Both the position numbers and the translations under genes were made by a program. From assembly GCA_963971575.1 (NCBI GenBank), contig OZ020613.1, forward strand, positions 47,672,739 through 47,736,738: 64,000 nucleotides of DNA. Reading direction: 5' to 3'. The stretch is from Liopterus haemorrhoidalis. Its lineage: Eukaryota > Arthropoda > Insecta > Coleoptera > Dytiscidae. Positions 36,112 through 46,278 of this stretch are shown piece after piece. Below the pieces are notes generated by a model that saw nothing but the letters and a program-made list of their open reading frames with translations, ran no database searches and was not told where the DNA came from. Every line of letters starts with the position of its first letter. The first letter of the stretch is position 1.

Positions 36112-36310
36112 AACCTACAATCATGAAAATCGTCGAGTATATTCCCTCCATGACGTAAGCACCCACTAAGAACGGATTTTTCGAAACTCATCCTCTAAGT
36201 GGGTGAAAAGGGTGGCTTCACGGTTTCTTTAATATCTCTTAGGTTCAATACGATATCGACTTGGTTTTTGCTTACAATGATTACTCATGTAAATATTAAA
36301 AAACTTTAAA
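36112..36310. repeat. Partial third copy of a repeat R module
   Basis: It shares the CATGAAA..TATATTCCCTCCATGA and TTTAATATCTCTTAGG boxes with the modules of repeat R but is strongly diverged. Confidence 0.5.
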
Positions 36311-36447
36311 ATGATTTTTGTCAGATTATTCCTATATTTTTTATATTTATTTTTCATATTAATATCGTTGCAAATTACAACAATATTTTTATAGGGACCA
36401 TCTTAAATAATATATTTTTTAAAGTAACTAATACATTTTTATTATAG

Positions 36448-36579
36448 GAACCAAAGATGAAGTTGCAGAAGATATATACCACAATAATACCAAAATAGGG
36501 GATATTTATATCAAGTCTGAACTAATGGACACCAGTAAATGTGAAGATGAATTAGAGAGTGCAGCTGTAGTAAACACTG
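36448..36579 (+). CDS. Zinc-finger gene 3, exon B, second copy
   Basis: 132 bp, TTATAG| to |GTCAGT, phase 1 both ends. It encodes GTKDEVAED.. and GDIYIKSELMDTSKCEDE. The IKSE motif is kept but the following proline is leucine. It lies 3.9 kb after the first exon B, with intron sequence around it like that in genes 2 and 4, so gene 3 has two exons B. Confidence 0.75.
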
Positions 36580-36606
36580 GTCAGTAAAGCTAGTTTTATT
36601 AAACAT

Positions 36607-36770
36607 AGAAATTATGTCCAACCGTTTTTGCGTGAATCTCAGACAGACAGATAGACAAACAAAAATTGTTTTTTTGCGAATATTGTCTTATAATCATCTG
36701 AAACGTGAAGAAACCAAATATCAGGCCGAAAAAAAACATGTAGCCTCCAATTTTATTAATATAGATATAT
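36607..36770. repeat. Short interspersed repeat after the second exon B (gene 3)
   Basis: Same position and orientation as the copies in genes 2 and 4 (CAGACAGATAGAC.., ATTGTCTTATAATCATCTG). Confidence 0.5.
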
Positions 36771-37616
36771 TTATTTATTTACTAAAATTTTCTCTGCAGA
36801 AAAAAAAATCCAAAAAATAAATACAAACAATTAAAAAATAAATAATACAGTAATAATAAATATAATAAAGATAATAAATAGGGTAAAAAAAATAGATTTT
36901 ATTTGGTTAATAAATGCCTTTAAAGAAATGTTGAAGAATTCTAGAGTTTTGATATTATTCTGGACAGTTTATCAACAAAAGTATTAAACTTATAATTATT
37001 CACATGGTTTCTGCAGCTAAATTGAGACTGGGAACGATTCTTTCTCACTTTACATATGTCGCGTACAGATATCACACTTTTCATAACTTTGTATTTTAAC
37101 ACTAGTTTATTGATGTAAATAATTACAGTTTTACAATACACCACTCGCTGTCCGCCGCGAATCGGCACAGGTACTCCGCACTTAAACTTGTAAACAATCC
37201 CAATTTTTCATTCACTAAAAATTGTCACCAATCGTTCACCACTTAAGCTTGGATGTATCCCACTTCTGAACTGTAACACTAGTTTATTGATGTAAATAAT
37301 TACAAACATGAAATAAAATGATAGAACAAGGTTTAACGTGTTTCGTACTACGGTTGGCCTTCAACTGTGTAGTCTAAAGCGGTGTCCACACTATGCCGCA
37401 GTTTGCCAGTTGGCAAGGCCATTTGGCAATGCCAGAAGTAATGTAGACGTGACCGTTGGTTCATGCCATCGTGCCAGCGGCATGCCAACAAGAATCGCTC
37501 GAGTGTGGGTCTCCTTCAAAGAAAGCCGATAAGAACGGAGAGTGGGGACGTGCGAACTGCCATCACGCGGCTTTAGGCTTAAATTCAGGTTGTGATTCAG
37601 ACGCCGATGAGCAACG

Positions 37617-37826
37617 TTGTTTGTAAACGAAAAAGTGCATAATTTGATCGATTTATACCGGGATCATCCTGTTTTGTGGGACTGTCGTTTAAAGGACTAT
37701 AAAGACAGGAATAAGAGAAGTGACGCTCTATTGGAAATTGCGGTTAGTTTTTTGCGGTTAGAGTACAAAAAGAAGAAATTGATAGAAAAATCAAGAACTT
37801 GGTGTGTCATTTTTCGCGCGAAATAA
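37617..37826 (+). pseudogene. MADF (Myb/SANT-like) DNA-binding protein fragment of Harbinger
   Basis: HNLIDLYRDHPVLWDCRLKD followed by YKDRNKRSDALLEIA matches the start of a MADF domain, the accessory DNA-binding protein of Harbinger elements. Only about 70 codons remain and the frame ends in unrelated sequence. The ATG is not clear. Confidence 0.75.
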
Positions 37827-37839
37827 AAAAAGAGAGAGA

Positions 37840-37981
37840 AGGTAATAAGTCCGGTGCGTGATCTACTTTGAAGACTTGGACGTACCCAAAACAGTTGTTT
37901 GCGCCGTTTGCGTATTTTTTCTTCACTGTCAAGTATGATAACAGCAGCTGAAGCAATTAGTAAATCTTCCTCGGTGAACAT
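37840..37981 (-). pseudogene. HARBI1-type transposase N-terminus
   Basis: From ATG 37981: LIASAAVIILDSEEKIRKRR then KQLFWVRPSLQSRSRTG, the basic W-V-R-P block found near the start of PIF/Harbinger transposases. The DDE nuclease domain is deleted. Confidence 0.75.
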
Positions 37982-38373
37982 TGTGCGACTAAACTAAATG
38001 CCAACACAGATGTGGACGTTTATACAGCCACTGGCTTTGCCAGTTGGCTTTGCCAGTTGGCTTTGCCAGCTGGCCTTGCCAACTGGCAAACAGCGGCATA
38101 GTGGGGATGCGCCTTAACAGTCATTGGTCTTCTGCGCATGTGTCAGGGGAGGATAGGCAACTTGTAATGTTACATTATAAAAACACACTTTTGGGCTAAT
38201 GACCGTCTAAACATCAATGAAACTATGCCAAGCACATAGCATTTTTCTGAATATATGCAAATGTTATGGTTTGTACTTAAATATATAATTAATATTTATA
38301 AATCCATTAGTGTTACTTTTTTACGAAACCAAATGTTGTCAACGATTTATTAATTATTATTTCAATATACATA

Positions 38374-39752
38374 TACATATACAACATCCCTATGCTACTA
38401 GAAATTCTGGACAAGCATTGCTTTACAAAGCAATTAAAACGATAGGGCAGAGGAGTTTTAATTATTTTGTACCAAAAATCTACAATAAATTGCATAATTT
38501 CGCTTCACGACATCAGATTAATATTCAACAAAATAATGTAATCAAAATTGCCAAAATATGGATTAATCAGCTAACAAAAATCGAACTAGATATAATCTTT
38601 AACAACTGTTAATTTTACTTTAGCATGTATATAAAAGTGCTAATATATAATATGTACATAGGATCGCTCACTACTTAAAATCCATATACATTGATACCAC
38701 GCACATACCTTTGTGGTATATGTGGTGTTCACCCAACATAGTAATAAGTGGTACATCTACTAAATTGTTTTAGCTTTACAGCTATTATTTATTCATTTAA
38801 TAATGTCGCGCCTAGGTTGGTTTTGGGGGGTTTGTATGAATAAAAGAATATAAATTCTATATACTAATTTATTACTAGGAATAAAAGAATACAATTTCTA
38901 ATTACTAACAATACTGGCCACGCCAGGTTAACGGTGTACTAATTAAACAACACCTTAATACAATACAAGTCGATACACAAATCGATAAATCGTTGTCGTA
39001 CAACAATGAAGTTAAAGTATCGAGACTGAATTTATCACTCTGTATACCGACAAATTATAATGAATAATTCATAGCATAATAATAATTTTTAAGTTAGTCC
39101 CTATCACTGGACATACAATAATAACTTATAATAAGGGCTCTAGGTAGGGCTTAGGTTCAACCTAGTGACACAATAATTGAATTAACTAATTAATTCCGGA
39201 TCGTAAGAGTTTTACTTAAATGGAATAAATTCCATTAAAGTTGTGAGACACATCTGGAGCAACTACAGAAAATATAACTTTAAACTGTACTTACATACAA
39301 CGGTTTGGTTCGTCATTATTGGTACTACTCGAGATATAACACTGAATATAAATTACTAATTATCTATTAAGATCTTAAGGTTCCTAATATATGGAAATTA
39401 TAAAATGATCCGAGATAGAATTTCATGACAAGAGTTACGTGCTAAAACACGGGTCAGCTGAGTGCATGGTAAGCTATTCCTAAGATGTGGATGTCCTCTA
39501 TCCGTGACAATATGATAATTTATAAATTAACTAAATTTGTAAATTAACAGAGTTGTATTTAGTTTAATTTGTATTTAAATTTATTTATAATAATATTTAA
39601 ATTATTTCCTATATATGACAATATTTCTGTTTATACTTTTGCTTTTTCTATTTGGGGTTTAATCTCTCATTGCATCTACTTTATAAATGTACCAATTTAA
39701 ACCTCTGTAATATGTTACATAAAGCGATTTTTATTATTATTATTATTATATG
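38374..39752 (+). mobile_element. LINE 3' end in the gene 3 B-C intron
   Basis: It starts within the C-terminus of a LINE ORF2 (YATRNSGQALLYKAIKTIG, QRSFNYFVPKIYNKLHNFA) ending at a TAA at 38610-38612. A long AT-rich 3' UTR follows, with an ATT trinucleotide tail at about 39733-39750. The same intron in gene 2 (around 15000-15015) lacks this insert. A stretch at 38803-39508 with TG..CA ends and different composition may be a second insertion, such as a solo LTR; it lacks an obvious target duplication. Confidence 0.65.
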
Positions 39753-40020
39753 ATTCGCAAGAGACAGATTATTACTAAATAACATACCTAAGTAAATTAT
39801 TAACCTTAACTTGTATAATAGTCTCTCCCTTTAGGGTATAACATTAAAACTAAAGAATTAATTATTTTCATAATTTATTGTGTTAATACTTACTTTATCC
39901 TGAAGTCTTTCTACTTTGCGGTGTAGGCTGTCGTTAGGTTGATCGGTTGTCAAAAGGTAGATCGTTAATGTTTTATATTAGTATAAATTAATTTAAAAAC
40001 ATACAGGCCACGAGTGTACA
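39752..40020. other. Conserved block upstream of exon C (gene 3)
   Basis: Homologous to 15024-15450 (gene 2) and 56020-56262 (gene 4). It includes TCTCTCCCTTTAGGGTATAA and GGTGTAGGCTGTCG. It ends in ACAG|GCCACGAG, a possible alternative acceptor or leader start that is out of frame with exon B. Confidence 0.5.
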
Positions 40021-40083
40021 GAAAAAAAAAATACTTTGAAAGCATCGACAGAGTAATAATAACTAAGAGTATCCAAATTTTAG

Positions 40084-40242
40084 AAAAGCGTCAAAGTCGG
40101 GAGACATATATCATCACATCTACTGACGACATGTCCCAGTATAACTACAACACTAATATTATTATCACTGAGGAGATTGACATCAAGTCTGAATGTGGAG
40201 ATGATGGTGAATATATGAAGAGTGCAGTTGTCCAAGATACAG
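40084..40242 (+). CDS. Zinc-finger gene 3, exon C
   Basis: 159 bp from AATTTTAG| to |GTCAGT, phase 1 both ends. It encodes KRQSRETYIITSTDDMSQ and IDIKSECGDDGEYMKS. The following intron is 69 nt, stop-free and in frame. Confidence 0.75.
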
Positions 40243-40311
40243 GTCAGTCAATAATTTATTATTTTTGTATTAGTTATAAGCCTACCATATTAATTACTTA
40301 TCTGTTTGCAG

Positions 40312-41597
40312 CAAGCTCAACATCTTCCAGTAATCCAGATGAGAGTTGGTTGCCGGCGAACGGTACCCAGTTCAAACAGATGAATACAATACAAACAATT
40401 GAGGCATATTTTAAATGTGATGTATGTGAGAAAACGTTTGCATATGCTCAAGATCTTGCTTCACATAAAATGGTACATATTGGCGAGAGACCATTCAAAT
40501 GTGATCAGTGTAATAAAGAATTTACACATTTATCAAATCTCATTAGTCACAATCGTATACATTCTGGTGATAAACCGTATGAATGTGAACAGTGTAAAAA
40601 AAAGTTTTTACACTATAAATCGCTCACAGTTCACAGTCGTATACATTCAGGAGAAAAACCATTCGAATGTGATCAGTGTAATAAAGCGTTTTCAATTTCA
40701 CCATCTCTCATTAGACACAAACGGGTACATTCTGGGGAGAAACCATTTAAATGTGATCAATGTAATAAATCATTTGCAGCTTCATCAGATCGCGCTAAAC
40801 ATAAACGAATACATTGTGAAAATAAACGATTCAAATGTGATCAGTGCAATAAAGCATTCACACAGTCATCAAATCTCATTAAACACAAACGAATTCATTC
40901 TGGTGAGAGACCATACAAATGTGATCATTGTAATAAAGCATTTTGTGACAAGCGTACTCTTACTAGACATAAACTTATTCATACTGGAGAGAGACCTTTC
41001 AAATGTGATCAGTGTAATAAAGCATTTACACAGCTACAAAATCTCGTTAAGCACAAGCGAACACATACCGGGGAGAAACCATTTAAATGTGATCAGTGTA
41101 ATAAATCATTTACAAATTCATCAGATTGCGCTAGACACAAACGAATACATTCTGATGAGAAACCATTCAAATGCGATGAATGTTATAAAGCATTTACAGA
41201 TTCATCAGATCTCGCTAGACACAAACGAACACATTCTAGTGACAAACCATATAAATGTGATCAGTGTAATAGAATATTTAGTGAAAAGTGTAGTTTTGAT
41301 GATCACTGCATACAAATGCATACTGGAGAGAAACCATTTAAATGTAATCAGTGCAATAAAGCATTCACAAAGTCATCAAATCTCATTAAACACAAACGAG
41401 TTCATTCTGGAGAGAAGCCATACATATGTGACCAGTGTGGAAAAGCATTTACACAGTCAGAAAGTCTCACTGTACACAAACGAATTCATTCTGGAGAGAA
41501 ACCATTTAAATGTGATAAGTGTGAGAAGGCATTTACACAATCAGCAAATCTTAAAATGCACAAACGAAAACATTCTGGTGAGAGACCAATCAAGTGA
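40312..41597 (+). CDS. Zinc-finger gene 3, exon D: 14 C2H2 fingers
   Basis: It begins at TTTGCAG|CA with SSTSSSNPDESWLP, then encodes 14 C2H2 fingers with HSGEKPFKC-type linkers and ends at TGA. Finger 11 has an extra residue between its histidines (H-CIQM-H). Helices include THLSNL, LHYKSL, SISPSL, CDKRTL, TDSSDL, TKSSNL, TQSESL and TQSANL, several shared in order with genes 1 and 4. The spliced product is predicted at 609 residues and to be a nuclear DNA-binding protein. The linker after the intron and the last two fingers are the parts most conserved among the paralogs. Confidence 0.9.
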
Positions 41598-42454
41598 GAT
41601 TAGTGTAATGTAACACCTCCTCAACAAATTATGAGAATCACTAAACACAAACGAAGAAGTTTTGGAAAAATATCATACACATGGAAACAGTGTAATAAAT
41701 CATTTATTCGAAAAGTTCGGATTAAATAATAATAATAATAATACATGTGTAAATGTTCAGGGATATCCGGTTTATTATCCATTTTGAAAATTAAAGTGTG
41801 CTTCGCCTACAATTCATACAATTAGATTTATAAAACTTACATCACCCGTGTACCGGGTGATTCATTAATTTATGCTAATATATTATCTACCAAGCCTTTT
41901 ATTGCAATATACTAGAGAGACCAGCAATATTCTACTCTACATTTTCCCCTATTAATTTATGTTTGGTATAAAAATTATTCAAATAAATGTTTCGTGTTAC
42001 TCAGAGCAGTTCTACGTTATCAACGGCTGGTTAGGGCATCAAGATGACAGAATTGTGTCTGCAAAAAAATTTGCAAATTTTAACTGTATGAAAGAATATT
42101 TTTTGTCTTTTTTGTTTTACATTTAAATGTTTTTTCAATTTACGTGTTTTACACATATAATTATTAGTTTCAAAGTTACAAAATGGAGTTTGCGCCTATT
42201 TGGTTTTGTTTTTCAAGTTTTGTTTTATAGTTTTCCAGTTACTTCATTTTGCTTTTACATTTTCTTTATTACAAATATTCTTTTATACAAGATTAATAAT
42301 TTCGAATTTGTTATATTTCAATGTGTGAACCTTATTTTTAGACTGAAGATGATTGGATACCCAATTAGTCTCTCTAACTTTATTACAATAAATTTATGAC
42401 GAGTATTAAACAAGTATTTTTATTCAATAACCTATATATATATATATATATATA
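41598..42454. other. 3' flank of gene 3
   Basis: The first 130 bp resemble the 3' flanks of genes 1 and 4, including sequence that looks like one more degraded finger region. The rest has no recognisable gene; frames here are AT-rich and low-complexity. An AT microsatellite lies at 42433-42456. Confidence 0.5.
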
Positions 42455-42516
42455 TATTAGAACGTTTTATAGCGTTTATGATAATATCAATTAAAACACA
42501 CAAATCCAAGCACATA

Positions 42517-43820
42517 AAGGGTGTTTTTTTTAGAGGTATAGAACTTTAAATTGCAATAAAACAACGATGGATTATTCGATTGACATGAATTTTTTTTTAT
42601 TCGAAAGATAATCTTGTGGCATTACATTTTAAATATGATTTCTGGCATATGACCGCCACGGCTGGCTCGGATGTAGTCCAATCTGGACGTCCAATTTTCG
42701 ATGACTTTTTCCAACATTTGTGGCCGTATATCGGCAATAACACGGCGAATGTTGTCTTCCAGATGGTCAAGCGTTTGTGGCTTATCCGCATACACCAATG
42801 ACTTTACATAGCCCCACAGAAAGTAGTCCAGCGGTGTTAAATCACAAGATCTTGGAGGCCAATTCACAGGTCTAAAACGTGAAATTAGGCGGTCACCAAA
42901 CGTGTCTTTCAGTAAATCGATTGTGGCACGAGCTGTGTGACATGTTGCGCCGTCTTGTTGGAACCACAGCTCCTGGACATCATGGCTGTTCAATTCAGGA
43001 ATGAAAAAGTTAGTAATCATGGCTCTATACCGATCACCATTGACTGTAACGTTCTGGCCATCATCGTTTTTGAAGAAGTACGGACCAATGATTCCACCAG
43101 CCCATAAAGCGCACCAAACAGTCAGTTTTTCTGGATGTAACGGTGTTTTGACATACACTTGAGGATTAGCTTCACTCCAAATGCGGCAGTTTTGTTTGTT
43201 GACGTAGCCATTCAACCAGAAGTGCGCTTCATCGCTAAACAAAATTCGCTTATGAAAATCGGGAACAACGGCAATCTCGTTTTGGGCCCATTCGACGAAT
43301 CTACGCCTTGCTTGATGATCGTTTGGCTTCAATTCTTGCACGAGTTGGATTTTGTAAGCACGCAAACCAAGATCCTTCCGCAAAATCTTCCATAAAGTGG
43401 ATGGACACAGATCCAATTCCTGTGCTCGATGGCGGATGGACTCATTCGGGTCTTCCTCAATGCTACGCTCTACAGTACCAATAGCTTCTTCTGTACGCAC
43501 CGTACGGCGTCTCTGGGGATGCGAGTTATCAATAAGAGTAAACGTGGTGCGAAAACGTTCCATGGTTAATCGAATTAACTGCTCTGATGGACGATTTTGT
43601 CGACGATAAAATGGACGTAGTGCGCGATACGTATTCCGCACAGAACCATTATTTTCGAAATAAAATTGCACTATTTGCAAGCGTTGTTCAGGCGTGAGTC
43701 TATTCATGATGAATTGCCAAACCAAACTGAGAATAAATCACTTGACAGCTGTTAAATCGGTCGCCATCTTGAACAGTAATGCCAACTTAAAGTTCTATAC
43801 CTCTAAAAAAAAACACCCGT
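42517..43820 (-). mobile_element. Mariner transposon (rosa-like, DD41D), complete
   Basis: 1304 bp with inverted termini sharing GGGTGTTTTTTTT and AGAGGTATAGAACTTTAA. It is flanked by TA at 42515-42516 and 43821-43822. The empty site is seen in the sister LTR at 46168-46173. It encodes one uninterrupted transposase. Confidence 0.92.
42622..43707 (-). CDS. Mariner transposase, intact ORF
   Basis: 361 codons from ATG 43707 (MNRLTPEQRLQIVQFYF), which I prefer over an upstream TTG in the same frame. An N-terminal paired-like helix-turn-helix DNA-binding region (about residues 1-110, with CPSTLWKILRKDLGL) is followed by a DDD catalytic domain: Asp in ILFSDEAHFWL (about 158), Asp in WFQQDGATCHTA (about 251) and Asp in LTPLDYFLWG (about 293). 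Counting gives 41 residues between the second and third Asp, the DD41D spacing of the rosa group. It catalyses cut-and-paste transposition at TA. No stop or frameshift is present, so the copy could be recent or active. Confidence 0.92.
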   Translation of the reverse strand: MNRLTPEQRLQIVQFYFENNGSVRNTYRALRPFYRRQNRPSEQLIRLTMERFRTTFTLIDNSHPQRRRTVRTEEAIGTVERSIEEDPNESIRHRAQELDLCPSTLWKILRKDLGLRAYKIQLVQELKPNDHQARRRFVEWAQNEIAVVPDFHKRILFSDEAHFWLNGYVNKQNCRIWSEANPQVYVKTPLHPEKLTVWCALWAGGIIGPYFFKNDDGQNVTVNGDRYRAMITNFFIPELNSHDVQELWFQQDGATCHTARATIDLLKDTFGDRLISRFRPVNWPPRSCDLTPLDYFLWGYVKSLVYADKPQTLDHLEDNIRRVIADIRPQMLEKVIENWTSRLDYIRASRGGHMPEIIFKM

Positions 43821-44109
43821 TATAAGCGTTTATTACTACGTCTATTTACAATCTGTCACATATATGTTATATGTTATGGTTACTAACGCAACATATTACA
43901 AAGGAGGTCCAAGAACTAGTTTTGACCCTAACACGGCCGTCCTGATCTTGCCGCGTCCTCGTGGCATCATCTAAATTTAACTGAAAAATAAAACAACTTA
44001 TTATCCTAACACGGCCGTCCTGCTCCTGCCACGTCCTCGCGGCATCTTCAGAATTTAATAACTGCAAAATAAAACAGAGTAACCGAAAACATAATGCTTG
44101 TCTTGCCCG

Positions 44110-44405
44110 TCTCCTTGAGGTTCCTGACCATCCAGAGTTTCACTGAACTCCTTGAGGTCCTTAAACATTCAGCGTCGAACAAAACAAACATATCTCCTTG
44201 AGGTCCCTGACCATCCAGAGTTCCTCTGAACTCCTTGAGGTCCCTGACCATCCAGAGTCAAACAAAACAAACACATCTCTTTGAGGTCCCTGACCATCCA
44301 GAGTTCCTCTGAACTCCTTGAGGTCCCTGACCATCCAGAGTCAACAAAACAAACACGACCATTTTAGGTCCAACAACTCCTTGAGGTCCCTGACCATCCG
44401 GAGCC
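44110..44405. repeat. Tandem repeat inside the non-autonomous LTR element
   Basis: About seven copies of CTCCTTGAGGTCCCTGACCA-TCC with spacers of about 40 bp, alternating between TTCCTCTGAA-type and CAAACAAAACAAACAC-type spacers. The open frames over it are products of the repeat. Shorter repeats follow at 45061-45107 (AAGACAACTTTGACACCTT, twice) and 45484-45532 (TGTCATCTG units). Confidence 0.8.
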
Positions 44406-46105
44406 AACAAAACCAAAACGATCAGTGTGTCTTGCGGTACTCAACAAGCTATCAATTCTCAAATCAACTATCAATCAGTTCATTTCATTACAGGTTGTCT
44501 ACAGTACCCAACAAGCTCAGTGACTGTCGCTGCTTCCTACTCAGCACCTTATTATCCCACACGCAACGTGCCTTCTCATTTAATCAAAGCAATAATATGT
44601 CTCTTACCACTTTAATCATCGTCACTTTTAATCATCATCATCTAACTAGTTACCTTCGTACTATTTGTCTGTCAATAGACAAACGGTCGTCCATTCTGAC
44701 ATTTTTTTATTATTAGTTCTCTTCAGATCATTACATTTGCCATTTCAAGTAAATTACACCTTGATCTGTTATCAATCGCATTGGTAAAACAAGTAAAATT
44801 AAGCAGAACCCTACGGTTCCCACTGTTTTAGTCCTGGTTGAAGATCTCCAAAGAACAAAGAATACATTAAATGAATTTATCTCCCGCCTCTAAAATATGT
44901 TCTAAACCTGCAATAGCTGTAACAAAAGATCTGTGCAAGCAATGTGCACAGTATTACATCGTTCACATTTAGTATTACATAGCATGTGCATCAATTGTAA
45001 AATCTGTCATTTATATTAGCACTTTCGTCCAATATGTACCATTAGTACAGACCTAAGAGCAAGACAACTTTGACACCTTACAAGACAACTTTGACACCTT
45101 TCGGCTGTCAATTTTTGTCTGTGTTTCCACAATTACCACACAGTTACAAACTTAACTTCGTACTTTTGTATTATTGAACTTGGGAGAACTAAAATTTTTA
45201 CGTTCATTTTGATTTATTTTTTTTTAAATTTGCATTTCTGTAAAAGCTAGTTTTCTGAAATTACAAAATCTTTTCTTTTTATCATACTCATAATAATAAT
45301 AAAACTGTTCGATTTGCGTATTTAAGATGTCACTACCCGTGATATTTCGAATACGCGCAGGTTTCAATATATTTCAATATATATGACCATAATTCTGTAA
45401 TTCATTAATGCAAAATTTTGAAAAATTACACAAAAAACTTGGTACAACTGTTTTACAAAATAAAAATAACAATTACTATTATCTGTCATTTGTCATCTGT
45501 CATCTGACATTTGTCATCTGTCATCTGCCAATGCAAAATATAATCTTATCTAATATGATTCCATACAAGGAATATAATTAGTCTCCAACAAAAATTCTTT
45601 GAATTACCTTGTTAAGTCTTTATCCAAAATTTCTAAATTATCAAGAACAAATTATAAATACCATACCTCATTATTCTCTTATAATTTGGCGTCAAATTTC
45701 TATACTACCTTTAGCTTATTCTTTATTTAACCTTTGCAATGTTATCAAAAAAAATTATTTGCATCTTGTAGTGTTTTCCAGTCCTTGCTATTAGTTTTAA
45801 TGTACTTTATCCAAATTCATTCTAGAACATTTCAACTTCTACGTATCACTGTAGCTCACCATAATATGGGTATGCAATGTTTTGGGGTTAATTATTTTTT
45901 ACAGTTTAATTATAATATAGCACTTGTATTTTCCATTTTCAAAACTCTTGTCAGTCAATTTTGACATTTCAATTTATTTTTGCAACTGTCAATCTTTCTG
46001 TCATTTTTTTTGTTTTTTTCATTTTAATCATTTTCAAAATATTTTATGTATGGAACAACAAATACTGGCCAAAATTAGTTGTAGGTGTAGGCATCCCACT
46101 TCTGA

Positions 46106-46278
46106 TGTTAGAACGTTTTATAGCGTTTATGATAATATCAATTAAAACACACAAATCCAAGCACATATAAGCGTTTATTACTACGTCTATTTACAATCTG
46201 TCACATATATGTTATATGTTATGGTTACTAACGCAACATATTACAAAGGAGGTCCAAGAACTAGTTTTGACCCTAACA
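46106..46278 (-). repeat. 5' LTR of the non-autonomous element
   Basis: 173 bp and the intact reference copy for the mariner-split LTR. Its inner neighbour (46090-46105) is the TCAGAAGTGGGATGC motif in reverse complement. Confidence 0.85.

Larger units (their letters stand above)
37378..38114. mobile_element. PIF/Harbinger deletion derivative, 737 bp
   Basis: Inverted termini share CACTATGCCGC followed by GTTTGCCAGTTGGCAAGGCC on both sides. Flanks are the 3-bp duplication TAA (37375-37377 and 38115-38117), as in PIF/Harbinger. It interrupts a family B LTR whose uninterrupted form is at 47863-48035. It keeps the starts of two convergent genes: a MADF protein and a HARBI1-type transposase. Confidence 0.9.
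37097..38174 (-). mobile_element. Gypsy family B LTR and leader fragment, interrupted
   Basis: A minus-oriented LTR (37272-38174 including an inserted 737-bp element) with about 145 bp of leader (37127-37271: AATCGGCACAGGTACTCCGC, AAGTGGGATAC-type post-LTR sequence). Just inside, 37097-37127 repeats the LTR's own TTTATTGATGTAAATAATTA segment directly joined to the leader, which suggests a rearranged template. No gag or pol is present. Confidence 0.8.
42455..46278 (-). mobile_element. Non-autonomous LTR retrotransposon (no gag-pol)
   Basis: Two 173-bp LTRs: the right one at 46106-46278, and the left one at 42455-42516 plus 43823-43933, split by a mariner. They match closely and have TG..CA ends (TGTTAGGGTC.. 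/ ..CGTTCTAACA on the element strand; the left copy has lost the G of one terminus). Flanks are AT repeats on both sides. The 2.2-kb interior has no pol and no gag, but it has the TCAGAAGTGGGATGC post-LTR sequence and AGGACGGCCG pre-LTR sequence of Gypsy family B. Confidence 0.85.

Noticed and set aside
38803..39508. Possible solo LTR (TGTCGCGCC.. to ..CCGTGACA)
   Set aside because: The ends look right but the flanks do not form a matching 4- or 5-bp duplication and no second copy is in the window.
40014..40083. Extension of exon C upstream to the ACAG|GCCACGAG acceptor
   Set aside because: Joined to exon B in phase 1 this reads into a stop in genes 2, 3 and 4, whereas the acceptor at AATTT(C/T)AG keeps frame in all four genes.
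44110..44405. CRISPR-like array (regular repeats with spacers)
   Set aside because: The spacers are themselves repeated in two types, the context is the inside of an LTR element in a eukaryote, and no cas gene is present.
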